The notes under the pieces were generated by a model, which saw nothing but the letters and a program-made list of their open reading frames with translations, did no database searches and had not been told where the DNA came from. This document shows positions 1 through 11,210 of a DNA stretch of 64,000 nucleotides, piece by piece (the stretch's first letter is position 1; each line of letters begins with the position of its first letter). The translations under genes were made by a program, and so were the position numbers. The stretch is taken from assembly GCA_947453725.1 (NCBI GenBank), contig CANGHH010000008.1, positions 124,001 through 188,000 on the forward strand, given 5' to 3'. This DNA is from Betaproteobacteria bacterium (lineage in GTDB: Bacteria > Pseudomonadota > Gammaproteobacteria > Burkholderiales > Burkholderiaceae_C).

Positions 1-52
1 CGGGCAGGGAGGTGGGGTGCAGCAGCACGCCGCTGGCGCGGGGGAATCGCAT
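1..52 (-). CDS. malQ: 4-alpha-glucanotransferase, N-terminal fragment cut by window edge
   Basis: Only the first 17 codons are present. They read MRFPRASGVLLHPTSLP, which matches the conserved start of amylomaltase (RSSGxLLHPTSLPGP in many MalQ proteins). The start at 52 has an AAGGA ribosome-binding site about 8 bases upstream. It lies 43 bases after the glgX stop on the same strand, so it continues the glgP-glgB-glgX operon. Amylomaltase moves maltooligosaccharide units between glucans and would handle the short chains released by GlgX. The identification rests on a short stretch; the rest of the gene is outside the window. Confidence 0.8.
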   Translation of the reverse strand, partial: MRFPRASGVLLHPTSLP

Positions 53-95
53 GGTTGGGGTCCTTGGCGGGATCGGTGTCGGTTGGCGTCGCGGC

Positions 96-2210
96 TCAGG
101 CGGGGCTGTCGTCGCGCAGCAGCACGACGGAACGGGCCGGCAAGTCGTATTCGCTGCGGGATTGGCGAACCCAGCGGCTGCGGCCGTCAGGGGCGCTGCT
201 GTCGAGTTCGGCCACCCAGTTGCCGGGCGGCAGTTGGAAGCGGGCGTCCAGGTCGCGGGCGTTGACCAGCAGCAGCAGGGCCTTGCCACCGCGGCCGGGC
301 TGGCCGATCCAGGCGCCGACGATGCGCGACATGCGGTTGTCCCAGTCCTCGGCGGCCATCGCCACACCGGTGCGCCGCAGCCAGGACAGGTCGTGCAGGC
401 CGCGCAGACCCTGCAGGCCGGTGTACCAGCGCCCGGCCAGCGGCAGCAGGCGGCGGCGCAGCGCCAACAGATGGGCCGTGTAGTCGATCAGGCTCTGGTC
501 AGCGCTGTCCCAGTCGATCCAGGTGATGGCGTTGTCCTGGCAGTAGGGGTTGTTGTTGCCGCCTTGCGTGTGGCCGAGTTCGTCGCCGGCCGCCAGCATC
601 GGCGTGCCCTGCGCCAGCACCACGGTGGCCAGCAGCGCGCGCTGCAGGCGGGCCCGTCGGCCCAGCACCTCGGGGTCCAGCGTCGGGCCTTCCCAGCCGC
701 AGTTCCAGCTCAGGTTGTGGCCGTGGCCGTCGCGGTTGTCCTCGCCGTTGGCTTCGTTGTGCCGCATGTCGTAGCTGACCAGGTCCGCCAGCGTGAAGCC
801 ATCGTGGCTGACGATGTAGTTCACGCTGTCCAGCGGCGATCGGCGGCGGGCCTGGAACAGGTCGCTGCTGCCGGCCAGGCGCAGTGCGAATTCGCCGCGC
901 GTGCAGTCGCCGCCCAACCAGAAGGCGCGCGCGGTGTCGCGGAATCGGTCGTTCCATTCCAGCCAACCGCGCGGGAACTGGCCGACCTGGTAGCCGCCGG
1001 GACCGAGGTCCCAGGGCTCGGCGATCAGCTTCACGCGCTGTAGCACCGGGTCCTGCAACACGGTCTTGAAGAAAGGGCCGTCGCGCTCGAAGCCGCTGTC
1101 ACCGCGGCCCAGGATGGGCGCCAGGTCGAAACGGAAGCCGTCGACATGCATGTCCTCGACCCAATACCGCAGGCTGTCGAGCACCATCTGCAGTACGCGC
1201 GGGTGGCGGATGTCGATGGTGTTGCCGCAACCGCTCCAGTTCTCGTGGTGCTGCAGCCGGCCGTCGGGCAGGCGGTACCAGCTGCGGTTGTCCAAGCCGC
1301 GCCAGCTCAGCGTGGGGCCGCGCTCGTCGCCTTCGGGCGTGTGGTTGTAGACCACGTCGAGCAGCACCTCGATGCCCGCGGCATGCAGGCGGCGCACCAT
1401 CTCGCGGAACTCGGTGCGCGGTGCGGCCGTCGAGGCGTAGCGCGGGTCGGGGCAGAAGAAGCCCAGGGTGTTGTAGCCCCAGTAGTTGGTCAAGCCCATC
1501 TCGGACAGGCGCGGTTCGTCCTGGATCTGCTGCACCGGCAACAGGCTGATGGCGGTGATGCCCAGGCGCTGGAGGTGCGCGATGGCGGCGTCGCTGCCCA
1601 GGCCGGCGTAGCTGCCGCGCTGCGCCTCGGGCACGCCGGGCATCCGCTTCGTCAAGCCGCGCACATGGGCTTCGTAGATCACGCTGTCGGCCAGCGGCGT
1701 GGCCGGCGGGCGGTCGCCCTGCCAGTCGTGCTGGTCGGCCACCACGCGGGCCTTCAGCGCGTCGCGGCCGTTGTCGCGCGGGTCCATGTGCTGCGGGTGT
1801 TCGCGGTCGGCGCCGTAGTGCGGGCTGTGCGCGCCGCGCAGGTCGATCTGGCCTGCGATCTCGCGCGCCCAGGGGTCGAGCAGCAGCTTGTGCGGGTTGA
1901 AGCGGTGCCCGCGGTCGGGCCGCCACGGGCCGTGCGCGCGCAGGCCGTAGAGCAGCCCGGGCTCGGCCCCGGGCAGGCGGCCGTGCCAGACCTCACCGGT
2001 CTGCGCCGGCAGTGGCAGGCGGGCCACTTCGATGCGCCCGGTCTCGTCGTACAGGCACAGGTCGATCTGGGTGGCATGCACCGAGAAGACCGCGAAGTTG
2101 ACACCCGTGCCGTCGTGCGTGGCGCCCATCGGCCAGGGCTGGCCGGCTTCCAGCGCCCGCCCGCCTGCAGCCGTCGTCGTCGCCGCCGCCGCCACGCTCA
2201 GGCGGTCCAT
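96..2210 (-). CDS. glgX: glycogen debranching enzyme GlgX (isoamylase type)
   Basis: A cytoplasmic GH13 enzyme that hydrolyses alpha-1,6 branches of glycogen after phosphorylase has shortened the outer chains. The 704-residue product has an N-terminal carbohydrate-binding domain (about 25-130) and then the alpha-amylase barrel. Visible motifs are [15 protein letters not shown] (nucleophile Asp near 362), AEPWDLG (acid/base Glu near 398) and SHDGFT (near 470), all expected for the isoamylase/GlgX group. The start at 2210 overlaps the end of glgB by 13 bases; a later start at 2129 (MGATHDG) is possible. Length fits the family (about 660-720). The open frame continues upstream into glgB but the sequence there is not GlgX-like. 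Confidence 0.95.
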   Translation of the reverse strand: MDRLSVAAAATTTAAGGRALEAGQPWPMGATHDGTGVNFAVFSVHATQIDLCLYDETGRIEVARLPLPAQTGEVWHGRLPGAEPGLLYGLRAHGPWRPDRGHRFNPHKLLLDPWAREIAGQIDLRGAHSPHYGADREHPQHMDPRDNGRDALKARVVADQHDWQGDRPPATPLADSVIYEAHVRGLTKRMPGVPEAQRGSYAGLGSDAAIAHLQRLGITAISLLPVQQIQDEPRLSEMGLTNYWGYNTLGFFCPDPRYASTAAPRTEFREMVRRLHAAGIEVLLDVVYNHTPEGDERGPTLSWRGLDNRSWYRLPDGRLQHHENWSGCGNTIDIRHPRVLQMVLDSLRYWVEDMHVDGFRFDLAPILGRGDSGFERDGPFFKTVLQDPVLQRVKLIAEPWDLGPGGYQVGQFPRGWLEWNDRFRDTARAFWLGGDCTRGEFALRLAGSSDLFQARRRSPLDSVNYIVSHDGFTLADLVSYDMRHNEANGEDNRDGHGHNLSWNCGWEGPTLDPEVLGRRARLQRALLATVVLAQGTPMLAAGDELGHTQGGNNNPYCQDNAITWIDWDSADQSLIDYTAHLLALRRRLLPLAGRWYTGLQGLRGLHDLSWLRRTGVAMAAEDWDNRMSRIVGAWIGQPGRGGKALLLLVNARDLDARFQLPPGNWVAELDSSAPDGRSRWVRQSRSEYDLPARSVVLLRDDSPA

Positions 2211-4423
2211 TCGAAGAACACGGTGGCCAGCGGGGGCACCGTGATGACGATCGATTGCGGGCGCCCGTGGCTGGTGGTGGCTTCGCTGCGGGCTTCGCCC
2301 AGCGCGGTGCCGACGTTGCCGCCGCCGTAGAAGGCCGAGTCGCTGTTCAGGCATTCGCGCCAGCGGCCCGCCGCCGGCACGCCCAGGCGCAGGCCGTGGT
2401 GAACGGTGGGCGCGAAGTTGCACACCACCAGCATCAGGGCGCCGTCGCGCGATCGGCGCACGAAGCTGAGCAGGCTGCGGCGCGCGTCGTCGTGGTCTAT
2501 CCACTCGAAGCCGTCGCCGCTGAAGTCGACGCTGTACAGCGCCGGGCTGGCCTTGTAGAGCTGGTTCAGGTCGCGAACCCAGCGCTGCAGACCGGCGTGG
2601 TCGGACTGCTGCAGCAGGTGCCAGTCCAGGCTGTGCTCGTGGTTCCACTCGCGGTCCTGGCCGAATTCGCAGCCCATGAAGAGCAGCTTCTTGCCCGGGT
2701 GGCCCCACATGAAACCGTAGTAGGCGCGCAGGTTGGCGAACTGTTGCCAGCGGTCACCGGGCATCTTGCCCAGCATGCTGCCCTTGCCGTGCACGACCTC
2801 GTCGTGGCTGATCGGCAGCACGAAGTTCTCGGTGTAGGCATAGACCAGCCCGAAGGTCATTTCACCGTGGTGGTGAGGGCGATGGATCGGGTCGCGGGCG
2901 ATGTACTGCAGCGTGTCGTGCATCCAGCCCATGTTCCACTTGTAATGGAAACCCAGGCCGCCGGCGTAGGTCGGGCGGCTGACCCCCGGGAAGGCGGTGC
3001 TTTCCTCGGCCAGCGTGACGGCCTGCGGGCGCTCGCCGCCGATGACCTCGTTGGTGCGCTTCAGGAAGGCGATGGCTTCCAGGTTCTCGCGCCCACCATG
3101 GACATTGGGTATCCATTCGCCGGCCTTGCGGCTGTAGTCGCGGTAGAGCATCGACGCGACGGCGTCGACACGCAGGCCGTCGATGCCGTAACGCTCCAGC
3201 CAGTACAGCGCATTGCCGACCAGGAAGTTGCGCACTTCGGTGCGGCCGAAGTTGTAGATCAGCGTGTTCCAGTCGTTGTGGAAGCCCTCGCGCGGGTCGG
3301 CGTATTCGTACAGGTGGGTGCCGTCGAAGCGCGCCAGGCCGTGGGCGTCGGTGGGGAAATGGGCCGGCACCCAGTCCAGCAGCACGCCGATGCCGGCGGC
3401 GTGGGCGCGGGCGATGAAGCGGCTGAAGCCCGCTCCGCTGCCGAACGGGGACGCCGCGTCACCGGGCACCTGGTGGCGCGCGGTGGGTGCGTACAGGCCC
3501 AGCGTCTGGTAGCCCCAGGAACCGTCGAAAGGGTGCTCGCTGATCGGCATCAGTTCGAGGTGGGTGAAGCCCATGTCCTGGGCGTAGGGCAACAACTCGT
3601 CGGCCAGTTCGTCCCAGTTCAGCCAGCGGTTGCCGTCTTTGCGCCGCCAGCTGGCCAGGTGGACCTCGTAGATGCTGACCGGCGCGTCCAGCGCGTTGGC
3701 CTGGTGGCGGGCGGGTGAGGGCGCGACCACCGGCGGCATCGCGGCCACGACGCTGGCCGTGGCCGGACGCAGTTCGGCCTGCCGCGCGTACGGGTCAGCC
3801 TTCTGCGGCAGCAGCCGGCCGGCGCTGTCGAGCAGTTCGAACTTGTAGTGCGCGCCCGCGGCCACCTCGGGCAGGAAGAGTTCCCACACGCCGCACTCAC
3901 GGCGCAGCCGCATCGGGTGGCGGCGGCCGTCCCAGACATTGAAGTCGCCGACCACACTGACCCGGCTGGCGTTCGGTGCCCAGACCGCGAAAGCCGTGCC
4001 GGCCACGCCTTCCAATTCACGCGGCGTGGCACCCAGGATGTCGGAGGGCCGCAGGTGCGAGCCTTCGCCCAGCAGCCAGACGTCCATCTCGCCCAGCACA
4101 CCACCGAAACGGTAGGGGTCTTCCAGCAGCGCCTCGCTGCCGTCGTGCCAGCGCACGCGCAACTGGTACAGGCCGGTGGCGCCGACGGGCCCTTCGAAGA
4201 AGCCGTCGGTGTGGCGCAGGTTCAGCGGCCAGGCGAGGGCGCCGGCCACCACCTGAACCACCTGCGCGCCGGGCAGCAGCGCCCGCACCCAGCGCGATCC
4301 ATCGGCTGCGGTGTGCGGCCCCAGCACGGCGAAGGGGTCGTCGTGGCGGGCCTGCAGCAGCGCGGTCAGCGCCGCGTCGTCCAGGACGCCGGCCGGCGCC
4401 ATCGGGGCAGCTGGCGACGGCAT
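2198..4423 (-). CDS. glgB: 1,4-alpha-glucan branching enzyme
   Basis: This enzyme introduces alpha-1,6 branches during glycogen synthesis. The 741-residue protein has the usual bacterial layout: an N1 domain ([16 protein letters not shown]), a CBM48 domain ([15 protein letters not shown]), and a GH13 barrel with [11 protein letters not shown] (nucleophile Asp near 420), [10 protein letters not shown] (Glu near 473) and [11 protein letters not shown]. The ATG at 4423 shares its A with the glgP stop (TGATG). That supports this start over one 8 codons upstream and suggests translational coupling. It lies between glgP and glgX in one minus-strand operon. No key residue is missing. Confidence 0.97.
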   Translation of the reverse strand: MPSPAAPMAPAGVLDDAALTALLQARHDDPFAVLGPHTAADGSRWVRALLPGAQVVQVVAGALAWPLNLRHTDGFFEGPVGATGLYQLRVRWHDGSEALLEDPYRFGGVLGEMDVWLLGEGSHLRPSDILGATPRELEGVAGTAFAVWAPNASRVSVVGDFNVWDGRRHPMRLRRECGVWELFLPEVAAGAHYKFELLDSAGRLLPQKADPYARQAELRPATASVVAAMPPVVAPSPARHQANALDAPVSIYEVHLASWRRKDGNRWLNWDELADELLPYAQDMGFTHLELMPISEHPFDGSWGYQTLGLYAPTARHQVPGDAASPFGSGAGFSRFIARAHAAGIGVLLDWVPAHFPTDAHGLARFDGTHLYEYADPREGFHNDWNTLIYNFGRTEVRNFLVGNALYWLERYGIDGLRVDAVASMLYRDYSRKAGEWIPNVHGGRENLEAIAFLKRTNEVIGGERPQAVTLAEESTAFPGVSRPTYAGGLGFHYKWNMGWMHDTLQYIARDPIHRPHHHGEMTFGLVYAYTENFVLPISHDEVVHGKGSMLGKMPGDRWQQFANLRAYYGFMWGHPGKKLLFMGCEFGQDREWNHEHSLDWHLLQQSDHAGLQRWVRDLNQLYKASPALYSVDFSGDGFEWIDHDDARRSLLSFVRRSRDGALMLVVCNFAPTVHHGLRLGVPAAGRWRECLNSDSAFYGGGNVGTALGEARSEATTSHGRPQSIVITVPPLATVFFEWTA

Positions 4424-6879
4424 CAGCCCTTGGCCTTCACGCCCCACACATCGCGCGCGTACTCGGCGATCGTGCGGTCTGCCGAGAAGAAGCCCATGCC
4501 GGCGACGTTGGCGATGGCCTTGCGGGCCCAGGCTGCCGGGTCGCGGTAGAGCGCGTCGACACGGGTCTGCGCCGCGCAGTAGCTGTCGAAGTCGGCCAGC
4601 AGCATGTAGTGGTCGCCACCCCAGAGCAGCGAATCGACCAGGGCCCGGTAGCGGCCCGGCTCGTCCTCGCAGAACTGCCCGCTGCCGATCGCGTCGAGCA
4701 CGGCCTTGATGCGCGGGTTGGCTTCGTACAGACGCAGCGGCTGGTAGCCGGCGGCGCGGCTGGCGACGACTTCGGCGGTCGACAGACCGAAGATGAAGAT
4801 GTTGTCGTCACCGACCTGTTCGCGGATCTCGATGTTGGCGCCGTCGTCGGTGCCGATGGTCAGCGCGCCGTTCAGCGCCAGTTTCATGTTGCCGGTGCCC
4901 GAAGCCTCGGTGCCGGCGGTGGAGATCTGCTCGGACAAGTCGGCGCCCGGCATGATGACTTCGGCCACCGACACGCCGTAGTTCGGGATGAACACCAGCT
5001 TCAACTTGCCGGCGATGCGCGCGTCGTTGTTGATCACGGCGCCGACGTCGTGCACCAGGCGGATGACGTTCTTGGCCGCGGTGTAGCTGCTGGCCGCCTT
5101 GCCGGCGAAGATCACGGTGCGCGGCACCCAATCCGCACCCGGGTCGGCCAGCATCGCCTGGTAGCGGGCGACGACCTGCAGCAGGTTGAGCAGTTGGCGC
5201 TTGTATTCGTGGATGCGCTTGACTTGCACGTCGAACAGGCTGGCCGGGTCGACCGTGATGCCCGTGCTGGCCTGGATGTGGGCCGCCAGCCTGGCCTTGT
5301 TGGCGTGCTTCACGGCCATGAAGGCGCTGCGGAAGTCCTCGCGATCGGCATGCGGCCCCAGGCGCTTGAGCTGGTCCAGGTCGAGCCGCCAGCCACTGCC
5401 GATGGTGCTGTCGATCAGGGAACTGAGGCTCGAGTTGGCCTGGGCCAGCCAGCGGCGCGGGGTCACGCCATTGGTCATGTTGGTGAAGCGCTCGGGCCAC
5501 AGGCTGGCAAAGTCGGCAAAGATGGTCTGCACCAGCAGTTCGGAGTGCAGCGCCGACACCCCGTTGATCTTGTGGCTCCCGACGATCGACAGGTGGGCCA
5601 TGCGCACGCGGCGCTCGCCCGATTCGTCGATCAGCGACAGGTGGCGCAGGAAGTCGTGGTCGCCCGGGCGGTGGGCGGCGGCCTCGGCCAGGAATTCGGC
5701 GTTGATGCGGAAGATGATTTCCAGGTGCCGCGGCAACACCTGCTGCATCAGCGCCACCGGCCAGGTTTCCAGCGCCTCGGGCATCAGCGTGTGGTTGGTG
5801 TAGCTGAAGACTTTCTTCGTCACGGCCCAGGCGGCCAGCCAGCCGAAGCCGTGCTCATCGACCAGCAGGCGCATCAGTTCGGCCACGCCGATGGCCGGGT
5901 GGGTGTCGTTCAGGTGGATCGCCACCTTGTCCGCCAGGTTGGTCAGGCGGCCGTGCTCGCCCAGGTGGCGGGCCAGGATGTCCTGGATGCTGGCGCTGGT
6001 GAAGAAGTACTCCTGGCGCAGGCGCAGCTCACGGCCGGCGGGCGTGCTGTCGTTGGGGTAGAGCACCCAGCTGATGTTCTCGTACTGGTTCTTGAACTCG
6101 GCGGCGCGGGCGTAGTCGCCCGTGTTGAAGGCGTGCAGGTCGATCTGGCTGGGCGCGACCGCTTTCCACAGCCGCAAGGTGCTGACGCGCTCGGTACCGT
6201 GGCCGGGGATGACCATGTCGTAGGCCTTGGCGTTGACCTCGCCGGCGTGGCGCCAGGTCGGCACCAGGCTGGGGTCGGTCGCGGGTTCGACCCAGCCGCC
6301 GAAGCGCACCGGGTAGTGAACGCCGGTGCGCGGAAATTCCCAGGGCGTGCCGTCCTCGACCCAGGGGTCGGGCGACTCGATCTGCCGGCCGCCGTGGATG
6401 CTCTGCTTGAACATGCCGAATTCGTAGCGGATGCCGTAGCCGAAGGACGGCAGCTCCAGCGTGGCCATGCTGTCGAGGAAGCAGGCCGCAAGACGGCCGA
6501 GGCCGCCGTTGCCCAGGGCTGCGTCGGGCTCGGTGGCCGCCAGGTCTTCCAGGCTGTTGGCGTGTTCGCGCGCCGCGACGCCCATCTCGGCCCTCAGATC
6601 CAGCGCGGCCAGCGCGTTGGACAGGGTGCGACCGATGAGAAACTCCATCGACAGGTAGTTGACGCGGCGGGCCTTGGCGTCGCGATCGGCGCTGTCGCCA
6701 GCCACCCAGCGTCGGGACAACTGCTCACGCGCCACCTGGGAGACTGCCAGCATCATCTCGGTGGGCGTGGCGGTGGCCGGCGCGGCGCCGACAGTGGCCA
6801 GCAGATGGCGGTTCACCGCGGCGGCGGTGGGGGCGGTGCTGGCGACGCGGTCGTCAGCGAGGCGGGTGTTGTGTGGCAT
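4423..6879 (-). CDS. glgP: glycogen/maltodextrin phosphorylase
   Basis: Releases glucose-1-phosphate from the non-reducing ends of glycogen, using pyridoxal phosphate. The 818-residue product carries [10 protein letters not shown] and [15 protein letters not shown] in the N-terminal half, [13 protein letters not shown], and the PLP site [17 protein letters not shown] with the Schiff-base lysine near 666. The following segment reads GTDDGAN, where E. coli and muscle enzymes have GTLDGAN or GTMDGAN, a small variation. ATG at 6879 is preferred over an upstream ATG at 6918 because recognisable phosphorylase sequence begins after it. First gene of the glgP-glgB-glgX-malQ operon, divergent from glgC. 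Confidence 0.96.
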   Translation of the reverse strand: MPHNTRLADDRVASTAPTAAAVNRHLLATVGAAPATATPTEMMLAVSQVAREQLSRRWVAGDSADRDAKARRVNYLSMEFLIGRTLSNALAALDLRAEMGVAAREHANSLEDLAATEPDAALGNGGLGRLAACFLDSMATLELPSFGYGIRYEFGMFKQSIHGGRQIESPDPWVEDGTPWEFPRTGVHYPVRFGGWVEPATDPSLVPTWRHAGEVNAKAYDMVIPGHGTERVSTLRLWKAVAPSQIDLHAFNTGDYARAAEFKNQYENISWVLYPNDSTPAGRELRLRQEYFFTSASIQDILARHLGEHGRLTNLADKVAIHLNDTHPAIGVAELMRLLVDEHGFGWLAAWAVTKKVFSYTNHTLMPEALETWPVALMQQVLPRHLEIIFRINAEFLAEAAAHRPGDHDFLRHLSLIDESGERRVRMAHLSIVGSHKINGVSALHSELLVQTIFADFASLWPERFTNMTNGVTPRRWLAQANSSLSSLIDSTIGSGWRLDLDQLKRLGPHADREDFRSAFMAVKHANKARLAAHIQASTGITVDPASLFDVQVKRIHEYKRQLLNLLQVVARYQAMLADPGADWVPRTVIFAGKAASSYTAAKNVIRLVHDVGAVINNDARIAGKLKLVFIPNYGVSVAEVIMPGADLSEQISTAGTEASGTGNMKLALNGALTIGTDDGANIEIREQVGDDNIFIFGLSTAEVVASRAAGYQPLRLYEANPRIKAVLDAIGSGQFCEDEPGRYRALVDSLLWGGDHYMLLADFDSYCAAQTRVDALYRDPAAWARKAIANVAGMGFFSADRTIAEYARDVWGVKAKG

Positions 6880-7201
6880 CGTCTTGAGGCAGTGGTGGGG
6901 CCTGCGGGGCGCACGCAAGAATTGTGCGTGATGGCCGGAGTGTCTCTGAAGGGCGGGGCCAGCGTCAATGGTTCTGCTGGCGAAGAAAAAGTAGTTTCAC
7001 TACATATACGCGTGGAGCGTGGTGGTTGATCCGCTCGACGGGATTCAATGAAAGATGAAAATAATAATTTGAATCAATGTCTTGTGGCTGGTATCGAATG
7101 TAGATTGTCATCTTTGAATTTCGTCACAATCGGGTCTGCCCCGAGGCTTGGATGGCAGTTGGTCTGTAATTTTGTTGCTTGACTCTCAACAGGAAACGCA
7201 T
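6880..7201. promoter_or_regulatory. divergent control region between glgP and glgC
   Basis: A 322-base gap between two oppositely oriented glycogen operons. It contains the most AT-rich stretch nearby (about 7040-7130) in an otherwise GC-rich window, as expected for promoters in both directions. I see no open frame worth calling. A dyad operator candidate is listed separately at 6991-7003. On the glgC side there is a good ribosome-binding site (AGGAAA, about 7191-7196), but I cannot pick a confident -35/-10 pair. Confidence 0.6.
6991..7003. promoter_or_regulatory. operator-like dyad GTAGT-TTC-ACTAC
   Basis: A perfect 5+5 base inverted repeat with a 3-base centre, 112 bases upstream of glgP and next to a TATATG sequence when read toward glgP. 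Odd-centred dyads of this size are typical of dimeric repressors, and sugar-responsive LacI-type regulators are common at glycogen/maltodextrin loci. No regulator gene lies nearby and only one copy was seen, so the role is inferred. Confidence 0.35.
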
Positions 7202-8497
7202 ATGAACTCTATCGATGTGGCCCAGGGCCTGGACTTGCCGCGCCGTGCCGTGGCGCTGGTGCTGGCCGGCGGACGTGGCAGCCGGCTGAAGAACCTGACC
7301 GACACGCGGGCCAAGCCGGCGGTCTACTTCGGCGGCAAGTTCCGCATCGTCGATTTCGCGCTGTCGAACTGCATGAACTCGGGCATCCGCCGCATTGGCG
7401 TGATCACCCAGTACAAGAGCCACAGCCTGCTGCGTCACCTGCAGCGCGGCTGGGCCTTCCTGAAGACCGAGATGAACGAGTTCGTCGACCTGCTGCCCGC
7501 GCAGCAGCGGGTCGACGAGGAAAGCTGGTACCGCGGCACGGCCGACGCGGTCTACCAGAACCAGGACATCCTGGCCGCTTACCGCGCGGACTACGTGGTG
7601 GTGCTGGCGGGTGATCACATCTACAAGCAGAACTACGCGCTGATGCTGGCCGACCACGTTGCCCTGCACCGCAAGCTCGGCAGCGAATGCACGGTCGGCT
7701 GCATCGAGGTCGACAGCGAAGAGGCCAAGGCCTTCGGCGTGATGGCCATCAACGCCGATCGGCGCATCGTCGACTTCGTCGAGAAGCCGGCGGATCCGCC
7801 GACCATCCCGGGCAAGCCCGGGCGCACGCTGGCCAGCATGGGCATCTACATCTTCAACGCGCGTTTCCTGTACCGGGAACTCGAACGCGACATGCTCGAC
7901 CCGAATTCGAGCCACGACTTCGGCAAGGACATCATTCCCCGGATCGTCAGGGCCGGCCTGGCCGTGGCCCACCCCTTCGAGCTCAGCTGCGTCGGCGGCA
8001 AGGCCGGCCTGCCGCCTTACTGGCGCGATGTCGGCACCATCGACGCCTACTGGGACGCCAACATCGACCTCACGGCCACCGATCCGCTGCTCAACCTGTA
8101 CGACACCAACTGGCCGATCTGGACCTACCAGCAGCAGCTGCCGCCGGCCAAGTTCGTGCACAACCAACCCGACCGGCGCGGCGCGGCCATCGAGTCACTG
8201 GTCTCGGGGGGCTGCATCGTCGGTGGCGCGGTGTTTCGCTCGGTGCTGTTTTCCGAGGTCCGTGTGCACTCGTACTCGTCGGTCAACTGGAGCGTGCTGC
8301 TGCCCGGTGTGCAGGTCGGTCGGCATGCGCGGCTGACGCGCGTGATCGTCGACCGCGACTGCCAGATTCCCGACCACCTGGTGATCGGCGAAGACGCCGT
8401 CGCCGATGCCGAACGCTTCTACCGCACCGAATCGGGCATCACACTGGTGACGCGTGACATGTTGCGCCGGATGCAGCAGACGGAGCGCGGCGGATGA
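7202..8497 (+). CDS. glgC: glucose-1-phosphate adenylyltransferase
   Basis: Makes ADP-glucose from ATP and glucose-1-phosphate, the committed and allosterically controlled step of bacterial glycogen synthesis. At 431 residues it equals the E. coli enzyme in length. The N-terminal nucleotidyltransferase domain has [20 protein letters not shown] and the [20 protein letters not shown] segment. The substrate loop has VEKPA, and the C-terminal part forms the left-handed beta-helix seen in the family. ATG at 7202 follows an AGGAAA ribosome-binding site; an upstream ATG at 7148 would add 18 residues without family similarity. The last codons overlap glgA. Confidence 0.97.
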   Translation: MNSIDVAQGLDLPRRAVALVLAGGRGSRLKNLTDTRAKPAVYFGGKFRIVDFALSNCMNSGIRRIGVITQYKSHSLLRHLQRGWAFLKTEMNEFVDLLPAQQRVDEESWYRGTADAVYQNQDILAAYRADYVVVLAGDHIYKQNYALMLADHVALHRKLGSECTVGCIEVDSEEAKAFGVMAINADRRIVDFVEKPADPPTIPGKPGRTLASMGIYIFNARFLYRELERDMLDPNSSHDFGKDIIPRIVRAGLAVAHPFELSCVGGKAGLPPYWRDVGTIDAYWDANIDLTATDPLLNLYDTNWPIWTYQQQLPPAKFVHNQPDRRGAAIESLVSGGCIVGGAVFRSVLFSEVRVHSYSSVNWSVLLPGVQVGRHARLTRVIVDRDCQIPDHLVIGEDAVADAERFYRTESGITLVTRDMLRRMQQTERGG

Positions 8498-9975
8498 AGG
8501 TTCTGCACGTTGCCGCAGAGATCTTTCCGCTGGTCAAGACCGGCGGCCTGGCCGACGTGCTGGCCGCCTTGCCGGTGGCGCAGGCTGAAGCGGGCGCCGA
8601 CGTGCGCCTGCTGCTGCCCGGCCTGCCGGCCATGATGGATGCCGTGCAGGGCGCGCGCACGGTCATCGACATCGGCGCCTGCTTCGGCGCGCTGCGGGTG
8701 CGGCTGCTGCTGGGGCGCATGCCGGGCAGCAAGCTGCCGGTCTACCTGATCGACGCGCCCTACCTGTACCGCCGCGGCGGCAGCCCTTACCAGGACGATC
8801 TGGGCGAGGAATGGCCTGACAACCTGCAGCGCTTCGCGCTGCTGGGCTGGGTGGCGGCTCACCTCGCCGCTGCAGACGCCGATCCGCAATGGGTGCCCGA
8901 CATCGTCCATGCCCACGACTGGCATGCGGCCATGGCTTGCGCCTACATCGCCGAGCACACGCCGACCCGGGCGGCCACGGTCTTCACCGTGCACAACCTG
9001 GCCTTCCAGGGCCTGTTCTCGATGCACGACTGGCCGATGCTGGGCACGGCCTCACGGCTGATGTCGCCAGCCGGTCTGGAATTCCACGGCCAGCTCAGCT
9101 TCATGAAGGCCGGGCTGCAATTCGCACACCATGTCACCACGGTCAGCCCGACCTATGCCCGCGAGATCGCGACGCACGAGTTCGGCTGTGGCCTGGACGG
9201 CGCGATCCGCAGCCGCAGCGGCGCCGTCAGCGGCATCCTGAACGGCATCGACGTGGCCGTCTGGAACCCGGCCACCGACGCCGCCATCGCCAGCTGCTAC
9301 GACGCCGAACGGCTGACCGGCAAGCGGGCCTGCCGGCGCGCCCTGCAGGCCGAACTGGGTCTGGACATCGACGACCGCGCGCTCTTGATGACGCTGGTCA
9401 GCCGCTTGACCTCGCAAAAGGGACTCGACCTGCTGCTGGCCTGCCTGGGCGACCTGTTGCACGCCGGCCTGCAACTGGCCCTGCAAGGCACCGGCGACCC
9501 GGCGCTCGAGGCCGCTTTCCGCATGGCCCAGCAGGCGCACCCCGGCCGGGTGCACGTGTTCATCGGCTACGACGAAGCCCGTGCCCACCGGCTGGTCGCC
9601 GGTGCGGATGCGATCGCCGTGCCTTCGCGCTTCGAGCCCTGCGGCCTGACCCAGATGTACGGCCTGCGCTACGGCACCTTGCCCATCGTGCGCCGTGTCG
9701 GCGGGCTGGCCGACACCGTGGTCGACGCCACCCCCGAGGCGCTGGCCTGCGGCACCGCCACCGGTTTCAGCTTCGACGCCGCCACACCGTCGGCGCTGGA
9801 GCGCTGCGTGCGTCACGCGATGGCAGTGCGGGCCCAGCCCGCAGCCTGGGCCGGCATGGTGCAGACCGCCATGACTCAGCAGCTGTCCTGGCGGGGACCG
9901 GCGCGCCAGTACGCGCAACTGTACGAGCGCTTGCTGGCCGACCGCGCGGGCACTGCCAGCAGCATCGACGGCTGA
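8494..9975 (+). CDS. glgA: glycogen synthase (ADP-glucose)
   Basis: Elongates glycogen by alpha-1,4 transfer from ADP-glucose. The 493-residue GT5 protein begins [22 protein letters not shown], containing the KTGGL substrate-binding motif. Later motifs include [16 protein letters not shown], a mid-protein [14 protein letters not shown] and the C-terminal [33 protein letters not shown] nucleotide-sugar site. The start overlaps the glgC stop by 4 bases (ATGA), so the two genes form a coupled pair. Length is normal for the family (about 475-500). Confidence 0.97.
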   Translation: MKVLHVAAEIFPLVKTGGLADVLAALPVAQAEAGADVRLLLPGLPAMMDAVQGARTVIDIGACFGALRVRLLLGRMPGSKLPVYLIDAPYLYRRGGSPYQDDLGEEWPDNLQRFALLGWVAAHLAAADADPQWVPDIVHAHDWHAAMACAYIAEHTPTRAATVFTVHNLAFQGLFSMHDWPMLGTASRLMSPAGLEFHGQLSFMKAGLQFAHHVTTVSPTYAREIATHEFGCGLDGAIRSRSGAVSGILNGIDVAVWNPATDAAIASCYDAERLTGKRACRRALQAELGLDIDDRALLMTLVSRLTSQKGLDLLLACLGDLLHAGLQLALQGTGDPALEAAFRMAQQAHPGRVHVFIGYDEARAHRLVAGADAIAVPSRFEPCGLTQMYGLRYGTLPIVRRVGGLADTVVDATPEALACGTATGFSFDAATPSALERCVRHAMAVRAQPAAWAGMVQTAMTQQLSWRGPARQYAQLYERLLADRAGTASSIDG

Positions 9976-9987
9976 CGGCTGGGGCGA

Positions 9988-10007
9988 CCGGCGGTCCCGG
10001 CCGCCGG
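9988..10007. terminator. stem-loop between convergent glgA and DUF3297 genes
   Basis: CCGGCGG and CCGCCGG arms (7 bp) around a 6-base loop lie in the 35-base gap between two convergent genes. There is no T-run after either arm, so if it ends transcription it is not a textbook intrinsic terminator. Confidence 0.4.
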
Positions 10008-10010
10008 CCT

Positions 10011-10259
10011 TCAGAGGTAGAAGGCCTCGACCTTGCCCTTGAGCTTGACGGTCAGCGGCCGGCCGCGGCGGTCGACGGCCTTGCCGGCCGCTACCTTGAC
10101 CCAGCCTTCGCTGAGGCAGTACTCGTCGACATCGAAGCGCTGCTTGTCGTTGAAGCGGATGCCGATTTCGTGCTCGAAAACGGCCGCCACGTGGTGCGGG
10201 CTGCGCGGGTCGGCAGCCAAGTGGTCGGGCAGGGGCGGGCGCTCGGTGGCTTCGGTCAT
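10011..10259 (-). CDS. DUF3297 family small protein
   Basis: An 82-residue protein of a small, highly conserved proteobacterial family of unknown function. The family signature is clear in DPRSPHHVAAVFEH, GIRFNDKQRFDVDEYC, SEGWVKV and the C-terminal LKGKVEAFY. There is no signal peptide or membrane segment, so it is probably cytoplasmic. It lies 42 bases downstream of the YebC-family gene on the same strand and may be co-transcribed with it. Family assignment is from memory of the signature; no function is claimed. Confidence 0.85.
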   Translation of the reverse strand: MTEATERPPLPDHLAADPRSPHHVAAVFEHEIGIRFNDKQRFDVDEYCLSEGWVKVAAGKAVDRRGRPLTVKLKGKVEAFYL

Positions 10260-10301
10260 GGTCGGGGACTGGCGTTGTTGGGTGGGGGCTTGGCGCAGGC
10301 T

Positions 10302-11015
10302 TCAGCCCTGCAGTCCGGCGTAGACGTGCTGCACGTCCTCGTTGGCGTCGAGCGCGGCCAGGAAGGTTTCGACCTCGTCGAGCTGCTCGGCGCTGAGGCT
10401 CTCCGGCTTGACCGGGTTCTTGGGCTTGTAGCCGAGTTGGGCCGACAGCACCGTGTAGCCCTGGGCCGGCAGGGCCCGGCTGACCAGGTCGAGGTCGCTC
10501 GGGTCGGTCAGGAAGACGGTCACGCCCGCCTCGTCGGCGGCTTCGAAGTCCTGGGCGCCGGCTTCGATGGCCGCCAGTTCGGCGTCAGCGCCGGCAGCCG
10601 CGGGCTCGGCCTCGACCAGGCCCAGGTGCGCGAAGTCCCAGGACACCGAACCCGAGGTGCCGAGCTGGCCCTTGCGGAACAGCACGCGCATTTCCGATGC
10701 GGCGCGGTTCAGGTTGTCGGTCAGGACTTCGACCAACACCGGCACGCGGTGCGGTGCGTAGCCCTCGTACAGCGCGTGTTCGAAGTGCACCGTTTCGCCC
10801 GTCAGCCCGGCGCCCTTCTTGATCGCCCGGTCCAGCGTTTCCTTGGGCATCGACACCTTGCGCGCCTGCTCGATGACCAGCCGCAACTTGGCGTTGGCGG
10901 CCGGGTCGGCGCCGTGTCGTGCGGCGATCATGATGTCCTTGGCCAGCTTGCCGAAGAGTCGACCCCTGGCGTTGGCCGCGAGGTCCTTGTGCTTGGCCTT
11001 CCATTGGGCGCCCAT
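10302..11015 (-). CDS. YebC/PmpR (TACO1) family protein
   Basis: A 237-residue member of the YebC/TACO1 family. Members have been described as DNA-binding regulators (PmpR) and, more recently, as factors that help ribosomes through difficult peptide sequences. The N-terminus [24 protein letters not shown] is the divergent, YeeN-like form of the usual MAGHSKWANIKH start. Typical features follow: [65 protein letters not shown] and the [13 protein letters not shown] segment. The C-terminal acidic domain is normal. Probably co-transcribed with the DUF3297 gene. Confidence 0.9.
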   Translation of the reverse strand: MGAQWKAKHKDLAANARGRLFGKLAKDIMIAARHGADPAANAKLRLVIEQARKVSMPKETLDRAIKKGAGLTGETVHFEHALYEGYAPHRVPVLVEVLTDNLNRAASEMRVLFRKGQLGTSGSVSWDFAHLGLVEAEPAAAGADAELAAIEAGAQDFEAADEAGVTVFLTDPSDLDLVSRALPAQGYTVLSAQLGYKPKNPVKPESLSAEQLDEVETFLAALDANEDVQHVYAGLQG

Positions 11016-11149
11016 GTCCGGTGTTCCTGGTTTGGCCCGGGTCAGCGGCTCGCAGCGCGACCCAGGCCGGTGAGGGGGGTTCGCGGGTCCACGTGGTGCG
11101 GGTGAAACGGCGCGAGCGTGAGGTCTGCAGGGCAGACGCGGCGGAATCA

Positions 11150-11177
11150 GCGCCTGTGCAGGCGCGTCGGGATTCTA
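11150..11177 (-). promoter_or_regulatory. possible promoter and dyad upstream of the YebC gene
   Basis: Reading leftward, a TAGAAT -10-like hexamer (11177-11172) is followed at about the expected transcription start by a 16-base dyad, GCGCCTG-TG-CAGGCGC (11150-11165). No -35 match lies at 16-18 bases, so the promoter call is weak. The dyad could be an operator or simply a leader hairpin. The gap 11016-11210 holds nothing else that I recognise. Confidence 0.3.
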
Positions 11178-11210
11178 AGGGCGGTCGCGTCCAAGGCCCC
11201 CCGCCGCCGG

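Noticed and set aside
3976-7029. Long plus-strand frame of about 1,000 codons antisense to glgB/glgP.
   Set aside because: Low-complexity shadow of two well-supported genes; no start context or motif.
9988-10007. Hairpin between glgA and DUF3297 considered as a full intrinsic terminator.
   Set aside because: No T-run on either side; kept only as a low-confidence stem-loop.
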